Made by a program: the position numbers and the translations under genes
The notes under the pieces: generated by a model
Told to the model about the DNA's origin: nothing
Seen by the model: the letters and a program-made list of their open reading frames with translations, nothing else
Databases searched by the model: none
Assembly: GCA_017893485.1 (NCBI GenBank)
Contig: CM030360.1
Span: forward strand, 16,663,971 to 16,727,970
Length of the DNA: 64,000 nt
Source of the DNA: Hemerocallis citrina
Taxonomy: Eukaryota > Streptophyta > Magnoliopsida > Asparagales > Asphodelaceae
Direction of reading: 5' to 3'
Shown: piece after piece, positions 11,193 to 21,607 of the stretch
Layout: each line of letters begins with the position of its first letter
Position numbering within the stretch: the stretch's first letter is position 1

Positions 11193-11554
11193 CCTTCTTT
11201 GTTTGCGGCAGGACGTTTCCCTTCTTTGTTTGCGGCGTTTGTCTTGGGGTCTCTCGTGCGTCTTGATATGGCTCTTCTCTCCTGACTCGCTTTTCCGGGC
11301 CGTTTGCTCCGCTCTCGATCTAAGGCGTGGTGCATCCAGCAGTGGCTTTCTCCCTCGGCTTAGCTTTTATTGAGTCTATTACTGTTATTCTTTGTAGCTC
11401 GCTTAATTGTATTTCTTAATTGCTCGCTTTTCTCTGTTTTACATCTTGTAAAACCCTTGATTATTTGTACTGTTTTTGTACTGCTTTATTGATTAATATA
11501 TATTTTTTGATAGCTGGAGCCGTTTGGCCCTATCCGATTCATCAAAAAATATAT
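11193..11554 (+). mobile_element. 5'-truncated LINE (3' end only)
   Basis: Ends with a plant LINE 3' terminus (GCTGGAGCCGTTTGGCCC then ATCAAAAAAT). It is flanked by a 13-bp direct repeat, ATATATTTGATTC, at 11180-11192 and 11555-11567. That is the expected result of target-primed insertion. The 5' junction holds a short duplicated segment (CCTTCTTTGTTTGCGGC twice). Only about 360 bp remain and no reverse-transcriptase coding sequence. Confidence 0.8.
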
Positions 11555-11603
11555 ATATATTTGATTCAGACCACACATGTACACCTTTAATTATACGTAC
11601 GGT

Positions 11604-11861
11604 TTAGTACCCTGCTGGAGAACCACCTTTCCTTGGGTCACTAACAACATTAAGAACTGTTACATTTGTTACTTGGTTATTGGTGGAGTTAACTGTAACC
11701 AAATTCTGGTACACCACGAACTGGCAAATAGCTCCTTCTCCGTCCCATTTTTCAAGTACATAACCCTTGCCTTCTAGATAATCAAGTAAATTTTTGGAGA
11801 CCTCGATATGAACTTGTGTGACTATCGTGATTTTCTCATAGAAAACCTTGTTTGGAAATAA
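11604..11861 (-). pseudogene. Orphan last exon of a gamma-glutamyltranspeptidase (glutathione hydrolase)
   Basis: The minus-strand exon begins after an AG acceptor (TGTGCAG) at 11862 and encodes 85 residues ending VSDPRKGGSPAGY, then TAA at 11604-11606. The start LFPNKVFYEKI, the GYVLEKW...AICQFVV segment and the SDPRKGG-PAG tail are the C-terminal small-subunit signature of plant GGT, which hydrolyses glutathione in apoplast or vacuole. The exon itself is open. I found no upstream exons on the minus strand up to 13.8 kb, so this is either the end of a gene with a very long intron or, more likely, a gene fragment. The LINE inserted about 50 bp beyond the stop codon. Confidence 0.75.
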
Positions 11862-13873
11862 CTGCACATTCAAAAGGAGTTATATTTAGAAATTTTAATT
11901 AAAAAAAAAAATATTTGAATCTGCGCTGGAGTCTTTTGACTCTATTTACGTTATCAAATAAAAAAAATTGAATCAATGTTTTTTTTTGGCTCAGAAATTA
12001 AGGTTTATTTTAAATATTCTCTAGAAGAAGTTTTTGGGAAATTTTTTACATCTAATTGAAATTCATGCTTAAAGGAATGTTGGGCCAAAAATAAATAAAT
12101 TACTTCTCATTTGTTTTACTTTTGTAACAAAATGAGTTAAAAAAAAAACACTAGCTAATACCGCTTGGAAATTTGTAAATTAGATATTAGCAAACCCCTT
12201 TTACTTCAGGTTCACCCTTCCTTTATGTAATGGGTATTTTGATTATTTTACTGTGTCACATGTGATGCACGTAAGTTAACTTAACGGAATTTTAATGGTT
12301 CCGTCCAAACTAGGGGTATTTCTTAGTTTTTAAAAATAGTGAGGGTATATGCTAGTTTTCACAATTTAAATGGGGGCATTTGCTAAAATATCCCTTTCCT
12401 AAATCTCTTTTCATCTGCCATACCATTTCCTCAAAAAGCTCCCTATACTAAATATTTTTACACATTTGAGTTTCAAATCATGTTGTTCAGATTCACATTT
12501 TTTATTTTTTTAATCCTGTTTAAATTAACATGTTAATCCCTCAAAATAGCATCCCTATATTTTACATATAAGTTCTTTATATTCTTTTTAAAAATTTGTT
12601 CTTGGTAACAAAAAGAAGAAGAAAAAAAAAACAGAAGAATTAATCATTACTTTAAATAGCTTACATAAAGTAACACCATTTTATATATAGTTTGCACAAC
12701 TATTAAAGCAAAATAAGTAAATAATGACCATATATAAATGTCACAGAATCAAATAACAACAGTAGCAGAAACTTATTCCAATTGAAAGAGAACCACGAGC
12801 TAAATCAGGAAGTATCCTGAAGATCACACCATTGAATAATACCACGAGCTAAATAGTGACAAACTTAGCAGTTAATTTGTTTAATTCGCTAATTATTTTT
12901 GAATTATTTGTCCTTTCGATAATAATTCAAGAAGTGCATTATTTAAACGCGAATCGACGATTAAATCGCAAATTGATTTTGTGAATGAATTCTCTGCGAA
13001 TAATTCGAGAATTTGGTGAATTTTTGGCGAACTTTGTTACTTCCTATGGTTATAGCTAATTATAACATAAGTTTGATTTAATTATTTTTATAAATAAATA
13101 AATTATCATTTAGGTTTATGATAATTATAGCTAATTATAACATAAGGATCTTCACAATCCGTCTCTTAAAAAAACGATTTTTTATTTTACAAACAGATCT
13201 TCAAAGTCCGTCGCTTTAAAAAAAATTATTTCGTATTAATAAAACAAAAAAAATACCCCCGTCCCCTTGGACGGCATTCAAGATCGGTCCAGTGAAGAGG
13301 ACCCGTTAAATTTTTTTATATAACTTAAAAAATCATTTTAATTATTAAAAAATTCAAAAAAACTATTTAAAAATTGTGGTACGGATCTCGAAGATCCGTC
13401 CAATCCTAACCTTTTTTTTTTTGCTATATTATAACAATATACGACTGTAGCAAACTTACTTTGCCATATCTATAATATACATTTATCTATTTTTAGCAAA
13501 CCACAATGGTGGATGCTTTTAATGGTTTTAATTTAGAATATCATAGAAACTAGCAATTCTAGCGTACTAGGAATGCACATCTAAACAGTATATTGTGAGA
13601 ATCATCCATGTATTAAGGCGTTAACGCCCAAATAATTTCCTACATTTTCAGTCACCAAAAAAATGTAAGTTACCTCACTGACCCACTTTCCAAAAATATA
13701 TACCAAACTAACTCCTTCCATAATTATTTACCAAACTAATCCACTTATTAAAATAATTTAAAATAAAATTTATATACAACCCATTTATCAAATCTAATTA
13801 TTTCTAAACCCAAATTCATGATTTATTTAAACTGGATAACACGAAGAAGAAAAAAAACTAACACATTTTAAAA
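11862..13873. other. Non-coding stretch with short palindromes
   Basis: No gene. Around 13140-13420 are palindromic or half-palindromic segments of one type (ACGGATCT-CGA-AGATCCGT; GATCTTCACAATCCGTC; CGTCCCCTTGGACGG). Around 12180-12410 there is a repeat-like stretch with AAATGGGGGCATTTGC. The rest is AT-rich sequence without signal. Confidence 0.55.
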
Positions 13874-14955
13874 TCTATCTATCTATAATATTGCAAAGCC
13901 CTATTTTGGCGACTTTTTACTATCATACCCTCATAAACATATAAAACTAAAAAAATAATGTAGGATTAATTCTGTCAAATTTTACCCCTCATATCTACAC
14001 AGATAAAGGACACAACCGTAATTTTCACACAAATTAAACTCTCTCTAAAAAACAACCCCCCCCCCAAAAAAAAAAACCTGTCGATTCCTCTACCTCTGTA
14101 AACCCCCCCCCCCCAAAACCCGTCGATTCCTCTACCTCTCTCTCACAATCCCCGCCACCTCTCTCTCCTCATCCCCCCCTCCGAACTTCACTCGCGTCGC
14201 GCGGCCCCCCTCCTTCACGCCCGCTCCGCTGTCGAAGTCCCCTTCAAAAACCAACTCCAACAGGTCATGAACAAAATACTCCGCTCTCGAAGTCCCCTTC
14301 AAAAACCAACTCCAACAGGTCATGAACAAAATACCCACTTCTCTATTTCTTACATTTGATCAATACTGTTCAAGATTTCTTAATATGGGTATTTGTTTGA
14401 ATACTATGATTAAGCAAAGCCCTATTTGACGGCTTTTTACTATCATGCCCTCATAAACATATAAAGCTAAAAAAATAATGTAGGGTTAATTCTGTCAAAT
14501 TTTATCCCTCATACCTACACAGAAAATGGACTCAACCGTAATTTTCACACAAATTAAACTCTCTCTCAAAAACAACCCCCCCCCCACCCCAAAAAAAAAA
14601 AAAAAAAAAAAAAAAAACCCCGTCGATTCCTCTACCTCTGTCAAAAAAAAATTTCCCCCCCCAAACCTGTCGATTCCTCTACCTCTCTCTCACAATCCCC
14701 ACCGCCTCTCTCTCCTCATCCCCCCCCCCCCCCCCGAACTTCGCTCACTCGCTCGGCCCCCCTCCCTCGCGCCCGCTCCGCTGTCGAAGTCCCCTTCAAA
14801 AACCAACTCCAACAGGTCATGAACAAAATACTCCGCTCTCGAAGTCCCCTTCAAAAATCAACTCCAACAGGTCATGAACAAAATACCCACTTCTCTATTT
14901 CTTACATTTGATCAATACTGTTCAGGATTTCTCAATATGGGTATTTGTTTGAATT
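13874..14955 (+). repeat. Tandem duplication of the Helitron B 5' region (~530-bp unit)
   Basis: Both units begin with the element's 5'-end motif followed by GCAAAGCCCTATTT and end at ATGGGTATTTGTTTGAA. Each contains the sequence CCGCTCTCGAAGTCCCCTTC within a further small repeat. Units differ mainly in the lengths of C and A runs. Confidence 0.8.
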
Positions 14956-15055
14956 TGTATAGGAGTAGGAGGTCGAAGAGGCAGACACCCGATTCGATAC
15001 CTAGAGTAGTTTTCAGTCTTGATGATGATGAAGGGGAAACCAAGAAAGGTGTGTC

Positions 15056-15111
<56 letters not shown>

Positions 15112-15913
15112 ATTTACTTATAGTTCGCTCTTCTTCCTATTTCTTTCTCAAACGTTTGGCTGAGTGGATTTGGCTTCAGTTCAAAGGTAAGCCCAATCAT
15201 CAAAAAAAGTTTATGTTTTTTTTTGAATTAATTTTGGTTTATATTATGACTTTGCTTGAGTATGAAGATGATTTCATGATTAATCTTATTATGCATATCT
15301 CTTATTCTTAGATTGTACTATGCATGCTATTAAGACCAATACTGTGGATCATAAATTAATGTCTCATCATGGAGTTCTTGCAACTAATAAGATCAAAATT
15401 GTGATTTGAGATTTTTAAGTATATTTTAGTTTTCCATGCATTTTAATGTACTTGGAAAAGTCATTACCCCTTCACAAATCTCAAAGGAAATTCAAAGGAA
15501 AAAATGGGTTAAGCTTACTCTACAGAAATACCTTTTCTATATTAGCATATGAAGAGTTAATGACAAGTTAGATCAAACAAATGAAAGGCTCGCAGTTTAT
15601 CAGCTTCAATGACATAGTGTGTTTTGCCGTGGTGTGGTGTGAGGTGTTAGGCTTATACAAGAAAACCCTCAAATATCTACACTAAGCTTTCACGCAGGAT
15701 AAACAATGTGTTGGTACATCTCTGCCAAGGTATGTTCTTTTTAGTTCTTTACTGATTTTAAGAGGATGGAGTAACAAAACTTTGCAGTGATCTATTATTG
15801 GAACAAAGATTTACCTTAAAGTTTACACCAAAGACTTTATATTTCCACGTAAATAATGGATTCCACCAAATTATCAAGTATTAACAATGCAGCATGAAAT
15901 ACTAACAGAATAA

Positions 15914-16235
15914 CCCTGTATGAAATCTCCGCCCTGGATCATGAAATCTTTTGATGACACGGTGAAATGCTGATCCTTTGTACCCAAAGCCCTTTTCACC
16001 TGGTTAAAAAGAAATATATAGACACAGTTCAATAACTAAAATAGATTTCATAGACAAACATAAGGAATATACCAATCCATATTGTAAGTGATAATGAATT
16101 TTGGAACTCAACCTGTACAAAGTGCCCGGAAGTTTTCTGCTGTCTTAGGCACATCATCGCCAAAAAGACCTATCACAATCCTACAACAGGACTTTCCTTC
16201 CTGATGCTTATATCAAAATAGACTTTGTGGGTACC
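15914..16235 (-). pseudogene. Captured cyclophilin (peptidyl-prolyl isomerase) exons, frameshifted
   Basis: Two adjacent exons on the minus strand. The first (about 16235-16113) encodes THKVYFDIS and then [19 protein letters not shown], ending at a GT donor in phase 1. After an intron of about 113 bp, the second (15999 to about 15914) encodes [16 protein letters not shown] and FMIQGGDF, the cyclophilin active-site region. In the first exon one base is missing before the RIVIG motif, so the upstream and downstream halves are in different frames. The FDIS...GDDVP and [14 protein letters not shown] combination resembles plant plastid/thylakoid-lumen cyclophilins (CYP20-2 type), an inference from motif memory. 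The exons lie antisense inside a Helitron, so this is a captured pseudogene. Confidence 0.85.
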
Positions 16236-16759
16236 ATTAGACTGAACTGCAGTATCCTGTAACTCCATTGGAGAGTACAAAACCAGATAAGGAAGTCTAT
16301 AAAATTTCAACAAATTCACTTCATAGGGAAGCTCTATTATCTAATTATTACTGCACGATCAGGAGTAAGTGACACTATATAAAGGAATACAACAATGATA
16401 CTGTGATAGTAGTTTTATGAGGCGTTTGGTAAATTCTGTGGGCATTTAGCTTTGGGGCATCTCAACTTTCTGAGTGGGATAATTGTAGTTATCTCAACTC
16501 CAAAAGAGAACCCCAAACATGCAATATAAGAATAAGAGATATGCAGAATAAGATCAATTACGGTCACGTATGTTTGCTTATGTTCCTGATACAATTTAAG
16601 CGGTTCTAGCCAAAGATTGTTGACTCTCTCATGCTGAACTTATTTTGTTTAAAATTATTGCCCTTGCACAAAATATGGATGTTATTTTTTTTTGTTTCAA
16701 GTTTTCAAGTCATGTGAATATGCTTTATGTACGCGTGCATCGCACGTGCATTATACTAG

Positions 16760-17065
16760 TACTATTATTAAGCAAAGCCCCATTTTGGCGGCTTTTTACT
16801 ATCATGCCCCCATAAACATAAAAGGCTAAAAAATATATAGGGTTAATTCTGTCATTTTTTGCCCCTGATCCCTACACAATCAGAGGGTACAAACGTAATT
16901 TTTGCTTCACATTTACTTCAGTCTCTCCATAAAATTCTATTCCCTAAAAAATCAAAACCGTCTTTTCCTCTCCCTCCATCGAATCTACACTCCTCAAAAA
17001 TCGAAACTGTCTCTTTCTTTCCCTCCATCGAATCCGCACTCCTAAAAAATCTTCCATCGAATCCG

Positions 17066-17140
<75 letters not shown>

Positions 17141-18435
17141 AAAGAGAAGAGGTTGAGAGGGAGAGCTTCGGGATTAAGACAATGAGCAAGCTTGGGTTTG
17201 GAACGCTTCTCCCTCCACTTCGATTCCTCCTCCATCTGCATCCCGTCGACCACCGAGCCCCCTCGAAGCGCCTCCTCGACTGTAAGCGATTTTGGCTTCA
17301 GATCTGGCTTCAGATTTGGTTGGAAGTTGAAGGGTTATGTTGAGTCTTCCACCCCGTCAGTCTCGCATGCCCCTGCCGTCTTTTTGAGCTTGAAATAAAA
17401 ATATAATCCATCTAATTGTGTTTTTTGGATGATGACGGTAGGAACATAATGGATGAGGAGGTAGGTGAAGGGTTGTGGAAGAAGTTGTATAGATGAAAAT
17501 CCTGACCACCCGCCTCTCTGATGCCCGAATAGTAATGCTATAGTATCAAAAATAAAAGAGGGATTTCACTTGATGATCATGTGAATGCACTTACTAAAAC
17601 ATTGCTGGATCTTCAAAATCTATTGTACAAATTGAAGATGAGGACCGGGCTCTGAATCTGTTATTATCATTATTGCCATCATTAGAGACATTGATCAGTA
17701 CTTTGATTCATTGTAAAGACGAGAAAATTAGAGGTGGTGAAGTCCGCTTTGTATTTGACTCAATTGAGAGAATAACACTCAAACATCGAAGTCAAAAAAG
17801 ATTCAAAGTCCAAAAGCTCGACTGCAAGCGATTTTTGTTGATGTATGTGCTACGTGCATCGCACGTGTTGCTATTGCTGCCGTCTTCTTGAGCTTGAAAA
17901 TTTTATTTTGTACTTGGACATTTTTATGGGCTTTGGTTTTATATTTTTATTTTATTTAATTTTGGACTTTAAAATATTAATGGATATTCAAAATAGATAA
18001 CATGATTGGAGTGGAGAATTATTAATGGTTATTCAGTGCTATTACTTTATGGGAATGGAATAAAAAATAGTTGCATTTGTTTTCTTTTATCACTAACTAC
18101 AAAGTATCCATGACTAAATTAAAACGACATGTTATAATAATGAGTATTATTGTTCTAAAATTTACTTCAGCTTTTGGCCTTCTCTGGAAAATGTCAAGGA
18201 CCTTTGTTTAAGCCCCGTGCTTTTCTTTGTGTGAATTGGCTGTATCTGCAATTTTTGCTCAAATCTAGCCGGTACTCTGTTGCAGTGGTTAGTTGCAAGA
18301 AGAACTATATTGATTTTTTTAATTATATTGTACTTTTCCTATGCTCTGTGGCATTTTGAATTTTGGCACCCCATTATCTATTATCATAATTCATTTAGTC
18401 AACACTAGACGTGCATCGCACGTGCATTATACTAG
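16760..18435 (+). mobile_element. Non-autonomous Helitron (family B, copy 2)
   Basis: It starts directly after the CTAG of copy 1 with TACTATTATTAAGCAAAGCCCC. It ends in the hairpin ACGTGCATCGCACGT, then GCATTATA and CTAG at 18432-18435. Its 3' end abuts the 5' TC of the family A Helitron at 18436, implying insertion exactly at that element's 5' terminus. Inside are a CT/AG repeat with TA core at 17067-17139, a GC-rich exon-like stretch at 17180-17400 that I do not recognise, and a Copia gag scrap at 17590-17830. No Rep/helicase. Confidence 0.65.
17590..17830 (+). pseudogene. Copia gag scrap inside Helitron B2
   Basis: One frame reads IVQIEDEDRALNLLLSLLPS, then LETLISTLIHCKDEKI. This is the plant Copia gag segment in which an ED/DDEDRA motif is followed by LLxSLPxSxExL. 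There is no retrotransposon around it, so it was probably carried by the Helitron. Confidence 0.5.
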
Positions 18436-18844
18436 TCTATATAATAAAACATAAAGAAAAACTATCAAGTGGCTATCCTTCAATAGTAAGAAACTCAATG
18501 GTCTAGATCTATGCTTCCAAAAGATATTTTTCTGCTCAAAAGTTTTCACCCAAAACTCAAATTCATATCCCCCCAAAACAACTCCTTTATTTGTTTAAAT
18601 AATTCTCTCTCTCTCTCTATCTCTCTCTCTCTCTTTCTCTACTTATGGAAACATGGACTTTTATACCTCTATTATTATTATTTTTCAACATATACTAATG
18701 AAAACATGAACTTTTATTTACAACAAATTATTTTCATACTATTCAAACTTGAGCTACATAATTGTTGATTACTGTTTACAAGGCTTTTATATGATGTATC
18801 ATTCTGAAGACGTGTCTACGGCACGTGCCCACGGACAAATCTAG
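18436..18844 (+). mobile_element. Non-autonomous Helitron, family A, copy 1
   Basis: The 5' end is TCTATATAATAAAACATAAAG followed by the family motif CTATCAAGTGGCT. The 3' end is a GACGTGTCTACGGCACGT hairpin, GCCCACGGACAAAT and CTAG, then T. 409 bp, no coding capacity. A TC repeat lies at about 18603-18640. Its inverted partner is the copy at 48061-48482. Confidence 0.85.
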
Positions 18845-19040
18845 TCTTTTTACATTGGTAACTTTATAACCAACCAAACTACATCTAAATACAATACAAT
18901 CACGTAGTTACTTCGAATTATGCAGGCTAAACCTTTTTTGAATGAAAAAAAATGTAGAGCATGGCCACCAAGTTTAAAAAATAATGAGTAAATAATCAAA
19001 CAAACAACGGTTAGACAAAATAAGATTGACACTATATATA
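18845..19040. other. Unique left-arm sequence between Helitrons
   Basis: Matches 48060-47861 in reverse complement. No gene or motif seen. Confidence 0.6.
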
Positions 19041-19243
19041 CTAGTAATTTACACATGCAATGCACATATTTATAAATATATATTTGTAAAAAAAAATTTG
19101 ACGTTCCCTGACATTGAACCTAAGACCTGCTTTATATTAGTTATGTATGTGCATTGCATGTGTTTGTTGGGTTACAATGCACATATTTTTTTGATTACAA
19201 ATGGAGTTTGTTTGGTGACAAACTCTCCCATTAAAATAGTAGA
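19041..19243 (-). mobile_element. Short non-autonomous Helitron (family C, copy 2) with empty site in the other arm
   Basis: On the minus strand it runs from TCTACTATTTTAATGGG to ...AATTACTAG, with a hairpin built on TGCATTGCAT/ATGCAATGCA close to the 3' end. In the right arm the flanks are joined without it: the sequence AATGTCCA|TATATATAGTGTC is uninterrupted at 47860/47861. The insertion therefore lies between A and T with no target duplication, the Helitron signature. 203 bp. Confidence 0.88.
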
Positions 19244-19554
19244 TGGACATTATTAAGGAAGAGAGTGCCCTTTGGTTTTCATGAGTAATGTTTAGTAAGT
19301 TGTCCAGCACTCAGCAGCAAAGTATAATGATCATTAATTATTTGTCTACCTAGGACTTTGATTCATTGTGGTTTGCACCGCACAAACAATAACTACGTAC
19401 GATAGTGTTTTTTAATTAGATTCGATTAGGATTAGCAAGTATGCACAATTCTAGTCTCTTGTTTGGTACCTTGTTAGGCCCTGCTTTTGTCTCCTTATAT
19501 TTATAGGCTTGGGAGAGATATTTATGCATGAATCTATTTGAAGTATTACATATA

Positions 19555-20059
19555 TTAGATTTACCCATGGACACGTACCTACGACACGTGTTTGGAACGA
19601 TACAACATATAAAAAGCCTTGTAAGTAGTAAAATAACAATTATATAGCTCAAGTTTGAATAGTGTGACAATAATTATTTGTAAATAAAATTCCATATTTC
19701 CATTAGCATATGTTGAAAAACAATTATAAATGAGTATATAAAATCCAACTTCTTAGAACTTTGAGGGTGGAAAATAATGAAATTTAATTATTTTAGAGAT
19801 AATTGTTATTTTCAATGGAATATAAACAATAAAAGAAACATAAAAAATCTGAAAATTTACAAACCTGCAATCTGAAATTTAAAACTTCTAACAAAATTGA
19901 GAGAGAATGAGAAAGGGATAAATAAATTAATTTGAATTTGAATTTGAAATTTGGGGGGGGGGGGGGGGGGGGGGATGTGTTTTGTGGGATTAGATTTTGT
20001 TCTTTGATTTTGAGGGGATTGAAGGAGAGTCACTTGATAGTTTTCTTTGTGTTTTATTA

Positions 20060-20070
<11 letters not shown>
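19555..20070 (-). mobile_element. Non-autonomous Helitron, family A, copy 2
   Basis: Minus strand; 3' end CTAA at 19555-19558 behind the hairpin ACGTGTCGTAGGTACGT. The family motif for the 5' side (AGTCACTTGATAGTTTTC) is at 20029-20046, running into a (TA)n tract (20066-20122) that hides the exact 5' end. A run of G occurs at about 19952-19974. It corresponds to copy 7 at 47068-47566 in the other arm. Confidence 0.75.
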
Positions 20071-20123
<53 letters not shown>

Positions 20124-20126
20124 TAA
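20071..20126. repeat. (TA)n microsatellite at a Helitron 5' end
   Basis: Pure TA repeat of about 55 bp abutting the 5' end of the family A Helitron. Confidence 0.9.
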
Positions 20127-20397
20127 GGTATGCAGCTTTAGAAACTCAGGGTAAATAAGTCCAATAAATTGAAGTGTACGTTATAAGGTATGCACATTTA
20201 TTTATATGTGTAGCATTAATCCTACGTACGTAACAACTACAAACTTGCACACTGGACGCAAATAGTGTGCATTCCAAAGTATGTACATACTCTATCTCTT
20301 CATGATTTTCTCGAATTTAGAGGTCATTTACGGATTCTGATCCTAAAACACCCTCCGCTTGTATTCAAGGTCAATCCAGAATAAATATATACAAAGA

Positions 20398-20580
20398 AAA
20401 GGGTATGAACAACTTGCTCATTTAGTAAATAAGCAATTGATGATGTGACATACATGTGACTGAATTTTTTTTATAAGAATTAGTTGTCCAATGTATCATA
20501 TGCATGACACATAATCAATTGCTCATTTACTAAATGAGCAAATTGTCCATATCTCTTTTACTTGTCCATATCCTTTTTAC
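20398..20580. mobile_element. MITE-like element with ~50-bp terminal inverted repeats
   Basis: The left end reads GGGTATGAACAACTTGCTCA then TTTAGTAAATAAGCAATTG; the right end is close to its reverse complement (CAATTGCTCATTTACTAAAT, then GAGCAAATTGTCCATATC). No coding capacity. The other arm carries the same element at 36515-36663 and 46200-46255, split by the gag-only retrotransposon. The single TAAGC at 20430-20434 is the empty version of that target. Confidence 0.7.
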
Positions 20581-20603
20581 CTATATATATATATATATAT
20601 GTA

Positions 20604-21090
20604 CTAGATTTGCTCTTGGGCACGTGCCTATGGCACGTCTTCGGAACGATACAAAACACAAAAAGCCCTGTAAACAGTAAAACAACAATTGTGTAGCTCA
20701 AGTTTGAATAGTATGACAATAATTAGTTGTAAATAAAGTTCATGTTTCCATTAGTATATGTTGAGAAATAATTATAAATGGGGTGTAAAATGTAACTTCA
20801 ATATAACATGTGCAATAAAAAAAACATAACATGTGCAATTTAACTGTTTTAACAATTATATTGAAAATGATGAAATATTAACTGTTGAAGAGATATTTGC
20901 TATTTTCAATATAACATGTGCAATAAAAAAAATATAAAAATTCTGAAAATTTACAAACCTAAAATCTTAAAATCTAAATTTCTAAGTAAATAAAGAAAGA
21001 ATGGGAGAGTGAGAAAAAGAGAAATATGAAAAAGTGAAGAGAGAAGAGAGAGATAGTCAAAAGTAATGAGTTTTTTTTTATTTTTAAATT

Positions 21091-21121
<31 letters not shown>

Positions 21122-21198
21122 GGGGCTTTGATTTTCGGGGGATTGAAGGTGAGCCACTTGATAGCTTTCTTTGTATTTTATTATTATTATTATTTTTA

Positions 21199-21290
<92 letters not shown>
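20604..21290 (-). mobile_element. Non-autonomous Helitron, family A, copy 3
   Basis: Minus strand; 3' CTAG at 20604-20607 behind a hairpin (GACGTGCCATAGGCACGT). The 5' family motif GAGCCACTTGATAGCTTTC is at 21151-21169, followed by a long ATT repeat (21178-21285) at the 5' end. A 25-base G run lies at about 21101-21125. Predicted poly-Tyr/poly-Asn peptides here are microsatellite artefacts. Inverted partner: copy 4 at 25934-26506. Confidence 0.8.
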
Positions 21291-21294
<4 letters not shown>

Positions 21295-21430
21295 ACTAGC
21301 ATGGAGTAGTATATCTCAAATATTAGTTTTTTCCATTAATATTTTTTGCTTGATTTACTATTTGGGAGATTCTGGATGGATGGAGGTGGTTGAACTGTCT
21401 GGCTTATAATTATATATTCGATATTAATTA

Positions 21431-21496
<66 letters not shown>

Positions 21497-21607
21497 TTCA
21501 CTTTTTGATTGCCACGCATGAATACTTACACACATGCTACATGTACGTACCTATATATAAAGGTATATAAATAACATAACAAACAATGCACGTTTCTTCC
21601 CACATGT
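21291..21607. other. Left-arm inner block, part 1 (copy A)
   Basis: The same sequence (GCATGGAGTAGTATATCTCA onwards) occurs at 25175-25450 in direct orientation and at 25885-25620 inverted. It includes an ATT microsatellite at 21433-21495. No gene. Confidence 0.7.

Larger units (their letters stand above)
13874..16759 (+). mobile_element. Non-autonomous Helitron (family B, copy 1) with captured cyclophilin exons
   Basis: The 5' end is TCTATCTATCTATAATATTGC after a host A. The 3' end is a hairpin (CGTGCATCGCACG), TTATA and CTAG at 16756-16759, followed by T. The element's first ~530 bp are tandemly duplicated (13874-14401 and 14402-14955). The GC-rich part at 14040-14830 contains poly-C/poly-A runs. 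A (TTA)n run of about 50 bp lies at 15057-15109. It encodes no Rep/helicase. Two exons of a host cyclophilin lie on the opposite strand at 15914-16235. Confidence 0.7.

Noticed and set aside
14040..14830. Pro/Ser-rich proteins in the C-rich stretch of Helitron B1
   Set aside because: They result from poly-C and poly-A runs that differ in length between the two tandem units, so the frame is not maintained.
21084..21409. Poly-Asn / poly-Tyr open frames on both strands
   Set aside because: They read through an ATT trinucleotide repeat inside Helitron copy 3; not genes.
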